Assembly (NCBI GenBank): GCA_001725945.1
Contig: LRMT01000306.1
Span: forward strand, 1-36,218
Length of the DNA stretch: 36,218 nucleotides
Source: Cupriavidus sp. UYMMa02A
GTDB taxonomy: Bacteria; Pseudomonadota; Gammaproteobacteria; Burkholderiales; Burkholderiaceae
Direction of reading: 5' to 3'
The notes beneath the pieces were generated by a model. That model ran no database searches. It was not told where the DNA came from and saw only the letters and a program-made list of their open reading frames with translations. The position numbers and the translations under genes were made by a program. Position 1 is the stretch's first letter; the number at the start of each line of letters is the position of its first letter. Below are positions 18,919 to 28,398 of the stretch, in pieces.

Positions 18919-20856
18919 ATGGAACCGCGTCAACAGCAGTTTTCCCTCTGGTATGTGCTCTTGGCAGTTTCGGCGATGCTCATCCTTCAGAGCGTCCTGT
19001 TCACATCTCACGTTGAAACGCTCCCGTACAGTGACTTCAAGGTCCTGCTGAAAGCTGGCAAGCTCAAAGACATCACGCTTGGAGAGGGAGCCATCACCGG
19101 TACGCTCAATACCGATGGCATTGAGAATTTACTTCCCAAGCAGCAGATCGAAGAGATGCAGCGCCAAGGAAAAGGGAATCACCCGTTTTCCACGCTCCGT
19201 GTCAACGACCCCAATCTGGTCCAGGACCTCGAAGCCGCCAAGGTGCGCTTTGTTGGCCAGGCCGACAACAAATGGATTGCGCGCTGCTTTCGTGGATTGT
19301 TCCTGCATTGCTCTTCTTTGCCGTTTGGAGTTTCCTCATCAAGCGGGTAGGCGGTGCCGCCGGTGGAATGATGGAGATTGGGAAGAGCAAGGCCAAGGTC
19401 TACATGCAGAAAGAAACCGGCGTGACGTTTGCCGACGTCGCCGGTATCGACGAAGCGAAGGAGGAACTCGCCGAAATCGTCAACTTCCTTAAGGACCCCC
19501 AGCGCTACCGGCGTCTGGGCGGCAAGATTCCCAAGGGCGTATTGCTCCTCGGCGCGCCAGGCACTGGCAAGACGCTGCTCGCAAAAGCCGTGGCCGGGGA
19601 GGCAGGGGTACCGTTCTTCAGCATGAGCGGCTCGGAATTCGTTGAGATGTTCGTTGGCGTGGGGGCCGCACGCGTGCGCGACCTGTTCAACCAGGCGCAA
19701 ACCAAGGCGCCTTGCATCATCTTCATCGACGAACTTGACGCGCTTGGCAAGACTCGCGCGCTCAACGCGGTATCGGGCAACGACGAGCGCGAGCAGACCC
19801 TGAACCAGTTGTTGGTCGAGATGGACGGCTTCGATACCAACAAGGGGGTCATCCTCATGGCGGCCACCAACGGCCGGAAATCTTGGACCCTGCATTGTTA
19901 CGCCCGGGCCGGTTTGACCGCCACATCGCACTAGACCGTCCAGACGTGAAGGGCCGCGAGCAGATTCTCAGGGTCCATGTCAAAAACGTCACCCTGGCGC
20001 CCACCGTTGAGCTGACAAAGTTGGCTGCACGCACGGCTGGATTCGCTGGCGCTGACCTCGCCAACCTCGTCAATGAGGCGGCACTGCTGGCAGCGCGAAA
20101 AGGCAAGGATGCCGTGGAGATGACCGACTTCGACGAAGCGCTGGACCGCATCGTCGGCGGCTCCTGGAGAAGAAGAACCGCGTGATGAATCCGCAGGAGA
20201 AGGAAACCATCGCCTACCACGAGGCAGGCCATGCCATCGTCGCGGAGTTGCGTCCACACGCTGACCGGGTCTCGAAGGTCTCCATCATTCCACGTGGCGT
20301 GGCCGCGCTTGGCTATACGCAGCAGACGCCCACAGAGGACCGTTATCTGCTGAAGCAGAGCGAACTGCTCGACCGGCTCGACGTGCTGCTCGGCGGACGA
20401 ATGGCAGAGAAAATCATCTTCGGTGACGTCTCCACCGGCGCCCAGAACGACCTCCAGCGCGCGACTGACCTGGTCCGCCAGATGATTACCCAGTTCGGGA
20501 TGAGCGAGCAGCTCGGACTCGCAAGCTACGAGGACATACCAAGTCCGTTGTTCACAGGGGGCGGCATGATGCCGCGAGAGCGCAAGGAGTACAGTGAGAG
20601 CACGGCACAGATGATTGATGCCGAGGTCAGACAGCTCCTGGCCGACTCCAGTGACCGGGTTAGGCAGACATTGCTGGCAAATCGACACAAACTGGACGCG
20701 CTGGCAAAGCTGCTGCTCGAACAGGAAGTTGTGGACCGGTCCGCCCTAGACCTGCTGCTCTCCGAAAAAGTCACGCCGCTTACACCCGGGAAGGCGCCCT
20801 CAGACACTGGTGTGCTGGATGCCGGGAAGCGAAATCATGAAAACGAAGGCAAGTAG
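18919..20856 (+). CDS. ftsH: ATP-dependent zinc metalloprotease FtsH (accessory copy)
   Basis: 646 aa from the ATG at 18919 after restoring three single bases (near 19280, 19870 and 20165); an upstream TTG at 18895 is possible. A first membrane helix (WYVLLAVSAMLILQSVLF), a periplasmic domain and a second helix (LLSWIVPALLFFAVWSFL) precede the AAA+ core: Walker A GAPGTGKT at about 214, Walker B IIFIDELDA, SRH region LLRPGRFDRHI, then the zinc site HEAGH at about 434. FtsH degrades misfolded membrane proteins. The setting with small membrane proteins and a copper pump suggests an extra copy for membrane damage under metal or heat stress, as in known stress-tolerance islands. Confidence 0.92.
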
Positions 20857-21139
20857 CAAAGGAATCCCCGCCCGAGAAGAGCGCGCTTTCCCATGAGGAG
20901 TACGAGGAAAATCTGCGCTTGCTTCAAATCGAGCTTGTTAAGCTGCAGAAGCACTTCATCTGCTGCAACGACCGCATTCTCGTAATTGACGACAACGCGT
21001 GGCGCGCCTCAGTGTCATCAAGGATTTGCTGACCCGCCTGCAGTATGCCAATAAGGACACTGAACTCATTCGCCCTGATCCGGAAAACGTATTTCCTTAT
21101 GCAGAGGCGCATCTGCTGAGCGGAGGCATTGCCAAGTAG
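20837..21139 (+). pseudogene. Gutted polyphosphate kinase 2 (PPK2) remnant
   Basis: The N-terminal PPK2 block LSHEEYEENLRLLQIELVKL is followed within a few residues by RILVI and then directly by a C-terminal-like block (LSVIKDLLTRLQYANKD, then RPDPENVFPYAEAHLL) and a stop at 21139. PPK2 enzymes are about 250-300 aa; roughly 200 residues, including the Walker A (EGRDAAGKGG-type) and catalytic segments, are missing. Small frame breaks near 20860 and 21003 exist too, but single-base error cannot explain the large loss. The ATG at 20837 overlaps the end of ftsH. The N-terminal match is strong and the C-terminal match is from memory. Non-functional as a kinase. Confidence 0.65.
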
Positions 21140-21145
21140 CCTTCA

Positions 21146-23553
21146 TCAGATTTCGACGCGCCTCAGGCGGAGCGCGTTGGAAACGACAGAGACAGAGCTC
21201 AGGCTCATTGCAAGCGCTGCAATCATTGGTGACAGCAGAAGACCAGTAGTGCTGTAGAGCACCCCAGCAGCCAATGGCACACCCAAGGCGTTGTACACGA
21301 AAGCGAATGCAAGGTTCTGCTTCATGTTTGCGATAGTCGCCTCGGAAAGCCGCCGCGCACGCGCAATGCCTCGCAGGTCGCCTTTTACCAAGGTGACCTG
21401 GGCGCTGTTCATCGCAACATCGGTTCCTGTGCCCATCGCGATGCCAACGTCGGCCTTGGCCAGGGCGGGCGCATCATTGATACCATCGCCTGCCATTGCA
21501 ACCACTCGGCCTTCGCCCTGGAATTTGCTTACCAGAGCGAGCTTATCTGCCGGCTTTACCTCCCCGTGGAATTCCTCGATGCCAAGCTTCTCGGCGACGG
21601 CTTGGCGGTCACCACACCGTCACCAGTGGCCATCACCACACGGATACCTTTCTCTTTGAGGCGCTCGAGCGCCTCCGCCGTGGTCGCCTTGACGGGGTCC
21701 GATACGGCCAAGAGGCCTGCCAAACCACCACCAACAGCAAGGTACATGACACTCGCACCTTGGGCGCGCAGTGCATCGCCGGCTTGACTTAGCGGGGCCG
21801 TTGATATGCCTTCCGCATCCATCAGCACGGTATTGCCCAGGGCAAGCTGCATTCCGGTCACAGTGCCCCGCACGCCGATGCCTGAACTTGATTCGAAGTC
21901 CTCGGCCTTGTCGAGCGATAGATTCCTTTGGCGAGCCGCTTCCACAATGGTGGCCGCCAGCGGGTGCTCGCTGCCCAGGTCGAGGCTGGCCGCCAGACGG
22001 AGGACCTCCCGGTCGGAGAAGCCATTGACGCCAACACTACGCTCAAAGGTGGGCTTGCCTTCGGTAAGTGTCCCCGTCTTGTCCACGATGAGCGTATCGA
22101 CCTTGCGCAGGTTCTCGATGGCCGCTGCGTCACGGAAAAGGACCCCGCCAGATGCACCCTTGCCGCTTGCCACCATGATGGACATGGGAGTAGCCAGGCC
22201 AAGCGCACATGGGCAGGCAATGATGAGTACCGCCACCGCATTGATGAGCCCATACACCCAACTGGGCTGTGGTCCGAACAAGCCCCATGCCAGGAAAGTA
22301 AGCACAGCAATGGCGACCACAGCAACCACAAACACGCCAGCGACTTGGTCGGCCATTCGTTGCATTGGCGCTTTGGAGCGCTGAGCCTGAGCGACCATTT
22401 GCACAATCTGGGCCAGGACGGTCTGAGAACCCACCTTCTCGGATTCAATGACCAGGCTGCCGGAGGCATTCATCGTCGCCCCGATAACGCGGTCACCCAC
22501 GCGCTTGGTAACGGGAATGGGCTCGCCTGTAATCATGGACTCGTCAAGTGAGCTGCTGCCTTCAACGACCACGCCATCGACGGGTACTTTCTCACCAGGC
22601 CGGACGCGTAGGCGGTCACCTACATGCACATGGCTTAGCGGGATGTCTTCTTCAGTTCCGTCTGGTCTGATACGACGTGCCGTCTTTGGCGCCAGACCAA
22701 GGAGCGACTTGATAGCCGCCGACGTCTGGGAACGCGCCTTGAGTTCCAGGAGCTGGCCAACCAGAGTCAGGGAGATGATGACGGCCGCCGCTTCGAAGTA
22801 CACTCCGATGCGACCGTGCGCAGTGAACGTATCCGGGAAAACATTCGGCGCAACGGTTGCAATGACGCTGTAGACGTAGGCAGCTCCGGTGCCGAGCCCA
22901 ATGAGCGTCCACATGTTCGGGCTGCGATGGATGAATGACTGAATGCAGCGTTCGAAGAAAGGGTAACCCGCCCAAAGCACTACGGGGGTAGCTAGAACAA
23001 GCTCGACCCAACTCTGGACAGAAGCCTCCATCCATCCAAAACGATGGCCGAACATCGCTAGCGCGAATACGACGGCCGTCAGCGGTAGCGTCCACCAGAA
23101 CCGTCTGTGAAAGTCGGCCAGCTCCGGATTTTCCTTCTCATCCAACTCCGGGATGACAGGCTCCAGCGTCATGCCGCATTTCGGACAGTTTCCGGGGTGG
23201 TCCTGCCTGATTTCCGGGTGCATCGGGCATGTGTAGATGGTCCCGGCGGACACCGAGGCAGAAGGAGCTTCCCCGACCAGATACTTGGAAGGGGCAGCGA
23301 CAAACTTCGCTTCACACGTCCCGTTGCAGAAACGGTAGGTCTTGCCTTGGTAGTCAGCCCTGAAGCGTGAGTCGGCCCTGATGTTCATTCCGCATACAGG
23401 ATCTTTCTCCGTCGTGCTGGCTTCCGAGACGTGAGCGTGGTGGTGCTCATGAACATGAATACTTGCAACGCCGTTCTCGGTCTTCTGCAGCGCACCTTTG
23501 TGTTGTTGGTCTTCGTGGTAACGCTTCCCGTGGGGATGGTGCAATCTGTCCAT
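21146..23553 (-). CDS. copA: Cu(I)/Ag(I) P1B-type ATPase with YHS and HMBD N-terminus
   Basis: About 802 aa after one base is restored near 21600. The N-terminus has a His-rich stretch, a YHS domain (DPVCGMNIRAD, FCNGTCEAKF) and a heavy-metal-binding domain (YTCPMHPEI, CPKCGMTLEP); the GMTCxxC HMA domain is absent. Catalytic motifs: CPCALGLATP in the ion path (about 448), DKTGTLT (about 492), GDGINDAPAL, and C-terminal YNALGVPLAAG and MSLSSVSVVSNALRL, which together mark the Cu(I) subclass P1B-1. It pumps Cu(I) out of the cytosol. YHS plus HMBD architecture is that of CopF/SilP-like pumps. The start is either the ATG at 23553 (CGGAG 10 nt upstream) or the ATG near 23582 with one more lost base. 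Convergent with the ftsH/PPK2 unit. Confidence 0.9.
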
Positions 23554-23720
23554 TTGGCGCAACTCCGTTCGGTCTCAGCCATTCCCCCTAATCCAAACGC
23601 TGTGGGGTCACTGAGTTGACAGCAGCATCGCCGCAGATGTGAGGCCTCATCCGGAGGGAAAATATGTGCGTCACCGCTCCAGTAGGCCGCAACATGCAAC
23701 TAATGCGGGACAAGAAATTG

Positions 23721-23751
23721 AGACTAGACCTTCCTATTATGGGAGGGTCAA
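23721..23751 (-). promoter_or_regulatory. CueR/MerR-type promoter with 19-bp spacer upstream of the copper ATPase
   Basis: On the minus strand, -35 TTGACC (23751-23746) and -10 TAGTCT (23726-23721) are separated by exactly 19 bp, the long spacer typical of MerR-family-activated promoters. Within it is the dyad ACCTTCC-N7-GGAGGGT (23728-23748), one mismatch from the CueR pattern ACCTTCC-N7-GGAAGGT. It points to the ATPase gene, giving a leader of about 155 nt. No cueR gene lies in the window. Confidence 0.8.
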
Positions 23752-23771
23752 GTCTTCTGCGAGCTGATTTT

Positions 23772-24301
23772 CTACTTGCTCATCATTCCGCCGCCCATTG
23801 CCTGGCCCGAGCTGGTGCCCATCATCCCCATACGGTCCACCATCGTCTGCATCATCTCCTGCATTAATTCCATGTGTTGGACCATCATGTCGTGTCCCAT
23901 GCCCATGTGCTCAGGCATACCTCGTTGGCCCATACCCATTCCGCCGCCCATGCCACCTTGATCCTGACCTGCATGCATGCCGCGCATCATCGCCATGCTC
24001 TCTTGCATAACTTTGACCTGCTCTGCCATCAGTGCCTGACGCTCATCTGACGTCTTGGCACTCGAGAGCCGCTCATGCAGAGCACGCAAATGCGCAATCT
24101 GGCCGTCCACAGCCGTATTCCGATCCTCTTTTGCGGGCTTTGCGCGGCTTTCTTTGGCTTTTGCGGTGTTGCGGCAGAGGCCTGGCCATGGCTGTGGTCA
24201 TGCTCGGCATCGCCAGTCTGTGGGCCGGCTGACAACGCAACCGGAGGCAAGGCTAGGGCAGAAAACGCGATGACAATGGGGGCTAGCAGATTCTTGTGCA
24301 T
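23772..24301 (-). CDS. Periplasmic Met/His-rich metal-binding protein
   Basis: About 176 aa after one base is restored near 24113. A signal peptide (MHKNLLAPIVIAFSALALPP, cleavage near VALSA) is followed by a His patch EHDHSHGQ, a coiled helical middle (IAHLRALHERL, DERQALMAEQ) and a C-terminal third dominated by Met: MGGGMGMGQRGMPEHMGMG and MELMQEMMQTMVDRMGMM. Met-rich motifs bind Cu(I) or Ag(I) in the periplasm. It is immediately upstream of the CueR-type promoter on the same strand as the ATPase, so it probably buffers copper before or after transport. It resembles hypothetical proteins of cop clusters but I cannot give a name. RBS AAGGGA precedes the ATG. Confidence 0.8.
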
Positions 24302-24370
24302 GATGTCGTCCCTTCGCTGAATGTTCAGATGCGCAATAGCGCGCTTCTTAAACTACACCCGTCACCGCGA

Positions 24371-24441
24371 GGAAGCTTGATTAGCATCAATCGATGCTTC
24401 CGCCCCAACATGGTCCGAGCCGCCCCAACATCAAATTGATG
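24371..24441. repeat. Cluster of dyads and a 20-bp-spaced direct repeat upstream of the Met-rich gene
   Basis: CCGCCCCAACAT occurs at 24400-24411 and 24420-24431, exactly 20 bp (two helical turns) apart. AGCATC-AATC-GATGCT (24383-24398) and CATCAA-A-TTGATG (24429-24441) are dyads that share the CATCAA core. Outer arms GGAAGC (24371-24376) and GCTTCC (24396-24401) enclose the first. The cluster lies about 70-140 bp upstream of the Met-rich gene start, as expected for tandem activator sites. Confidence 0.5.
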
Positions 24442-25122
24442 CCTATTAGGCACGCGGATTTCCGGCATATTTGGGCGAGTCTGCCGGGGCAAATGTGTTC
24501 GCGCCTGTTTAAGTTCGGCGGAGGTGCGTCTGGTCACGCAAGCAATGAGGCTGCGATAAATTCCAACGGCTCGTTTTCCGGCGACCGCGACAAAGGGTTG
24601 CAGCGCGCGGAAGACTGAAGGCGTTCACAAGGGTCAAGTCACGAAAAGGCACAAGACAATCGCAGGCATCGCAACACCGCCAAACACGCCCCCAAAACAC
24701 TGAGGCTGCGCTGCCGATCCCAGTTCTGCCCTCTAAGAGCACTGTGGAACGCCCGACAGTTTGTGAGCGCAGGCTTGGAATCAAAGGGAGTTTCAATAGC
24801 TGGCTGACCGGCCCAAACCATATTAATTGATCCGCTTTCTGTCACGGACCAGTGAATGGAGTGATGAGCTACTAGAGTAGGTCGTAGCCGGTCGAAGGCC
24901 TCCAATGCCGCTCCCGAGCCAGCACCCGCATTCATTTTTGTATGCTCCATGACCCTTCGGTCGACGACGCGACGCGGTCTCTCGTCGACGAACGACCGCT
25001 TACTGAGCCCAAGCTGTCAGGTGATTGTCCAGGGTGCGCATAGGACGAGAGTCCCTTCATGGCCGATCTCTGCCTTCGGTCGGGGGCCGGCAGGAACCTG
25101 GGTGGCCTACGTGCGCCGCTAG

Positions 25123-25154
25123 AGTTCAGAGTTGAGCGAACAAAGTTCAGAGTT
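25123..25154. repeat. 11-bp direct repeat, 21-bp period
   Basis: AGTTCAGAGTT occurs at 25123-25133 and again at 25144-25154. The period is two helical turns. It lies downstream of the 25213-25661 minus-strand gene in a gene-free stretch. No function can be given. Confidence 0.4.
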
Positions 25155-25212
25155 ACGTGAATCTCGACAGCGGTACTGATAAGAACCAGGGCAGCGATAT
25201 GCAGGATCTTGT

Positions 25213-25661
25213 TTATTGCGCGTCGTCCCTGCTGTTTGGTTTTTCCAACTTAGAGAGTTCCTCAATCAGTCGGTCAGGGAACTGGCCGCCGGCGCCGAAC
25301 ACGATCCAGAGGGGGACGCCAAATAACGCCCCCACCGCCGCAATTCCTAAGCCTCGACGGGCGAACGCGGCGCGACGATGGCGAGACCTGAAAGCCCAAG
25401 CCGAGTGGACCTGCTACGGCTGTCCCAGGCGTATTCCTTGAGAGCCCCAGCCGCCATCATCGCGAGGGCCCAGGCTCCGCCACTTTGCGCAGTCGCTCGG
25501 TAAGCCGCGCGCGCCTGTTCATACCGGGGCAGTTCGCTGTCGCGGATCACTAAGAGCTGACGCATTAATGCGAGGACAGCGGACCGGTCCTCTTCGGCGA
25601 TCTGGGTGACTACGGTGGCAGCGAGCTGGCGCAGCTTCTCCTGATTGAGATCTTCTGACAC
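25213..25661 (-). CDS. Hypothetical protein with C-terminal membrane segment
   Basis: About 149 aa from a GTG at 25661 (AAAGGGGG site upstream) to 25213, after one base is restored near 25385. The N-terminal half is helical and charged (SEDLNQEKLRQLAATVVTQI, then EEDRSAVLALMRQLLVIR). A small-residue stretch GGAWALAMMAAGA and a C-terminal hydrophobic segment GIAAVGALFGVPLWIVFGAG are candidate membrane helices. The end is hydrophilic (DRLIEELSKLEK). I do not recognise the family. Restoring a single base gives a length divisible by three, which supports one gene rather than two. Confidence 0.55.
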
Positions 25662-25782
25662 GTTGCCCCCTTTGCTGCTAGATCCAGACCTGTGGACACC
25701 CATCGCTTAGCATAATCGCCCAGTGTCAGCCCTTCATACGCCTCGGCGCGCCCATGCGGCCTGATTTGCCGTCGCGGCCTGG

Positions 25783-26175
25783 TCAGCTCGGGCGAGTCGC
25801 GGGCTTGTCGAGAGAGCTCACGATCCAGTCCCGCGCCTTGGCCGCCTGGTCGTCCGGGAAAGTTCTGATGTGGGCCGGCACCACGAAGCAGAAGACATCG
25901 ATAGCGCGGCGGATCCAGTCATGATCCGTCACCACGGCTACGGCTTCCCAATGCCAGTAATGGGCAACCCCAAGTTTCAGGTCATCCCATGCCGCACCCG
26001 GGGACATCCGCGTGAAACCGGGCCCGAGCTCATAGTAGACGCGAATCTTGTCGTGCCCCTTCATCGCGGCGTCCACGGCAGGAATCAGAACCCGCTCGTA
26101 ATCATCTCGTGTGACTTCGCCGGACGCACGCACCGCGACGACTTTGCCGGGGAAGCCTTCCAGGATTTCGATCAT
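25783..26175 (-). CDS. SpoIIAA-like (STAS-fold) protein
   Basis: 130 aa from an ATG at 26175 with AGGAG upstream. The pattern MIEILEGFPGKVVAVRASGE, then DYERVLIPAVDAAM, KIRVYYEL and AVVTDHDWIRRAIDVFCFVV matches the SpoIIAA-like family, a compact STAS-type fold without the anti-sigma-antagonist phospho-serine context. Family function is largely unknown; members occur near stress and membrane genes. The frame is intact. It probably forms its own transcript, since 320 bases separate it from the TetR gene upstream. Confidence 0.8.
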   Translation of the reverse strand: MIEILEGFPGKVVAVRASGEVTRDDYERVLIPAVDAAMKGHDKIRVYYELGPGFTRMSPGAAWDDLKLGVAHYWHWEAVAVVTDHDWIRRAIDVFCFVVPAHIRTFPDDQAAKARDWIVSSLDKPATRPS

Positions 26176-26495
26176 GGCAGCTCCTGTTTGCGGGCCTTCG
26201 CGGGCGCGCGGCCGCCTGCACGGATATCGGATGCCGGACGCGCCTTGTGGTACCTGCTAAAAAGCTCGCTTCCACGGTACAAGGGACGTGCAGGCGGGAC
26301 AAGGAAGATTCTCGTCTCTGACCTCCATTTTCTCTTGTCGCGGGCGATGGCGTTGGGCGCTCGCCTGTGCCGTTCGGGAGGGGCAGTGTCCTCCATATTT
26401 TGCGAAAATCAGTCGTCCACGCATCATCCATAGGTTGCTCAGGGCGAACAGCGTATGCAACTGCTGCGTGTTCTTCATCGGCCGCGATGGCATCT
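26176..26495. other. Gap with no supportable gene
   Basis: 320 bases between the TetR stop and the SpoIIAA-like start (both on the minus strand). It probably carries the promoter of the latter. I see no convincing dyad or terminator. Confidence 0.45.
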
Positions 26496-27128
26496 TTAGA
26501 TGCCACCGTGCGCGGCGATGAACATGGCGACGGCCGACCTGCAATAGGATTCGATTTCGTTGTCGTCCTCTGCTCTCGCCTCGTCGAAGCGGGCGATAAG
26601 CAGGAGATCGGATCCTTTGAAAAGCGCGGCAAACAAGCGGGCGGACTGGAGAGCCTCGGGTACGTTCAGAATCGCTTTCGCGTGCAACTGACGCAACACG
26701 GCCTCGATTTGGGCGATGACATGGGCGGGCCCGGCTTCGTAATGGAGCTTGCTTAACGACTTTTGATTCGTCTTGTCGGCCAAAACCATGGCTTCGACAC
26801 TGCGGACGTCCGGGCTCAACAGCGTGCGAAGCAGGGATGACCCCACCGCCATGAGCTGATCTTCGGCCGAACCGTCGACGCCTTCAAAAAGGGCCTGCGG
26901 TGCAAACTGCTCGCAGCGGGCCACCATGGCCGCGCTGAACAGCGCCTCCTTGTTCTCGAAGTGCCGATAGATGCTTAGCTTGGATATCTTTGCCCGCTGG
27001 GCGACCTTGTCCATGGTCGTCGCTTGAAAACCCAGTTCCACGAAAAGTTCGCAGGCGGTGTCGACTATCGTTTGGCGAAGCGCCTCGTTGGCGGGCCGGC
27101 CGCGCCGGCCCTGGCTGTTTTCGGTCAC
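26496..27128 (-). CDS. TetR/AcrR-family regulator
   Basis: 210 aa from a GTG at 27128. Residues about 18-65 give the TetR HTH: RQTIVDTACELFVELGFQAT, then MDKVAQRAKISKLSIYRHFE and KEALFSAAM. A typical helical ligand domain follows. TetR proteins repress divergent genes until a small ligand binds; here the divergent partner is the thioredoxin-reductase-like gene, and a dyad over its promoter is a candidate operator. The ribosome site is weak. The frame remains open far upstream, but the conserved N-terminus supports this start. The frame is intact. Confidence 0.88.
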   Translation of the reverse strand: MTENSQGRRGRPANEALRQTIVDTACELFVELGFQATTMDKVAQRAKISKLSIYRHFENKEALFSAAMVARCEQFAPQALFEGVDGSAEDQLMAVGSSLLRTLLSPDVRSVEAMVLADKTNQKSLSKLHYEAGPAHVIAQIEAVLRQLHAKAILNVPEALQSARLFAALFKGSDLLLIARFDEARAEDDNEIESYCRSAVAMFIAAHGGI

Positions 27129-27142
27129 GACAATTCCGGTAC

Positions 27143-27197
27143 TTGACAGTATTTGAATCCTTGCACTACGATACCACGGAGTATCGCAAATGTGCAA
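27143..27197 (+). promoter_or_regulatory. Sigma70-like promoter overlapped by a TetR-type dyad
   Basis: TTGACA (27143-27148), 18-bp spacer and TACGAT (27167-27172) make a good sigma70 promoter toward the flavoprotein. The dyad CGATAC-CACGGA-GTATCG (27169-27186) overlaps the -10, and outer arms TTGCAC (27161-27166) and GTGCAA (27192-27197) nest around it. A repressor here would block the polymerase directly. The leader to the flavoprotein ATG would be about 235 nt, in which I see no gene. Confidence 0.6.
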
Positions 27198-27413
27198 GCC
27201 AAGGGTAGGTTTCAACCGGTTGTCCAAATCAGCTTTCCCCGGGCTGCCGGCGATAACGAATGCGGCATTGTCCGGCCGGTCAATACAGCCATGGGCAACT
27301 TTCTCGCCAATGCCGAAGCCCTGCTCGCTGACCGTCTCAAAGCGCGTATCGCCGGACGATATTGCACACCACGCCCAGCCCACCCCTCCATCCACAACAC
27401 GGAGCCCATCACC

Positions 27414-28302
27414 ATGAATGACGTCATCATCATCGGCGGCAGCTTTGCCGGCCTCGCCGCCGCCCTGCAGCTCGGCCGTGCCCGCCGCAAGGTCACCGTT
27501 CTCGATACCGGCCGGCCGCGCAACCGCTTTGCCGGCCACTCGCATGGCCTGCTCGGCCATGATCACAAGCCGCCGCTGGACATCCTAGTCGAGGCGCGGC
27601 AGCAGCTTGCGCGCTATCCAACGATCAGGCTGGTCAATGCTCGGGCCGAGAGCGTGTCTGGCGCCATCGACGATTTCTGCGTCGTCACTGATGATAACGA
27701 AAGCCTAAGGGCGTGCCGCCTCATCCTGAGCTATGGCGTCGCCGACCAGATGCCTGATGTTCCGGCTTGCCGAAAGCTGGGGCATGTCCATCGTGCCCTG
27801 CCCCTATTGCGACGCTTTGAAGTCGCCGGCCAGCATTGGGGCCTCGTCTGGTCCGGCCCACAGTCGCACCAGTCTGCCAGGCTGTTCCGCGATTGGACTG
27901 ACAAGTTGACTGTCTTCGCCGATGGTCATGACATTGCGGCCGATATCCAGGCCGATCAGGCGCGCCGCAACATGCCTGTCGTCGATGGCCGGATCGTCGA
28001 GATCGCCCATCACGAGGGCCATATCACCACCGTCAATCTCGATACCCGCCGCAATGTCGCGGTGGACGTCCTGTTCGCCCATCCGCGCAACAAGCCGTCC
28101 GCAAGCCTGCATGAACCACTGCCTCGCCACGGTCGATACGCCCACTGGCATCGTCCTCAAAGTCGACGAGCGCCGCCAAACCAGCATCCCCGGCATCTAC
28201 GCCGCTGGCGACCTCGCCACGCCCTTCTTGCCCTCGGTCACCCAGGCATCATCGCAGGGCGCGATGGCGGGTATCTTCGCCCAGCAGTCGATGGTTGTTT
28301 GA
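27414..28302 (+). CDS. Thioredoxin-reductase-like FAD/NAD(P) oxidoreductase
   Basis: About 297 aa after restoring five bases (three near 27755-27815 and two near 28115). N-terminal FAD Rossmann motif VIIIGGSFAGLAAALQLGRA; redox motif CPYCDGFEVAG in the middle, readable only after the frame correction; C-terminal FAD/active-site block TSIPGIYAAGDLA. That order is thioredoxin reductase-like, and the disulfide pair CPYC is complete. Such short TrxB-like proteins reduce small disulfides or thioredoxin-like partners with NAD(P)H. It is divergent from TetR and followed 96 nt later by a SAM methyltransferase. Taken literally, the uncorrected frame lacks the CPYC pair, which is an artefact. Confidence 0.85.
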
Positions 28303-28398
28303 GAGCACAGATTCCTTTCTCCCGTTGCGTCGTCGCCTTCGAAAAGGTCGGCGTAGATCGGCGCGGTGAAGGACGGATCGTCGAGTCAAGGAGATGAC

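Larger units (their letters stand above)
24302..25212. other. Gap of about 900 bases with repeats but no supportable gene
   Basis: Open minus-strand frames at 24509-24796 and 24639-24950 show no motif, no good ribosome site and unremarkable composition. The stretch holds the dyad and direct-repeat cluster at 24371-24441 and an 11-bp direct repeat near 25123; both are listed separately. Confidence 0.45.

Noticed and set aside
23664..23867. Short plus-strand frame across the ATPase promoter
   Set aside because: It overlaps the CueR-type promoter and the end of the Met-rich gene and has no motif.
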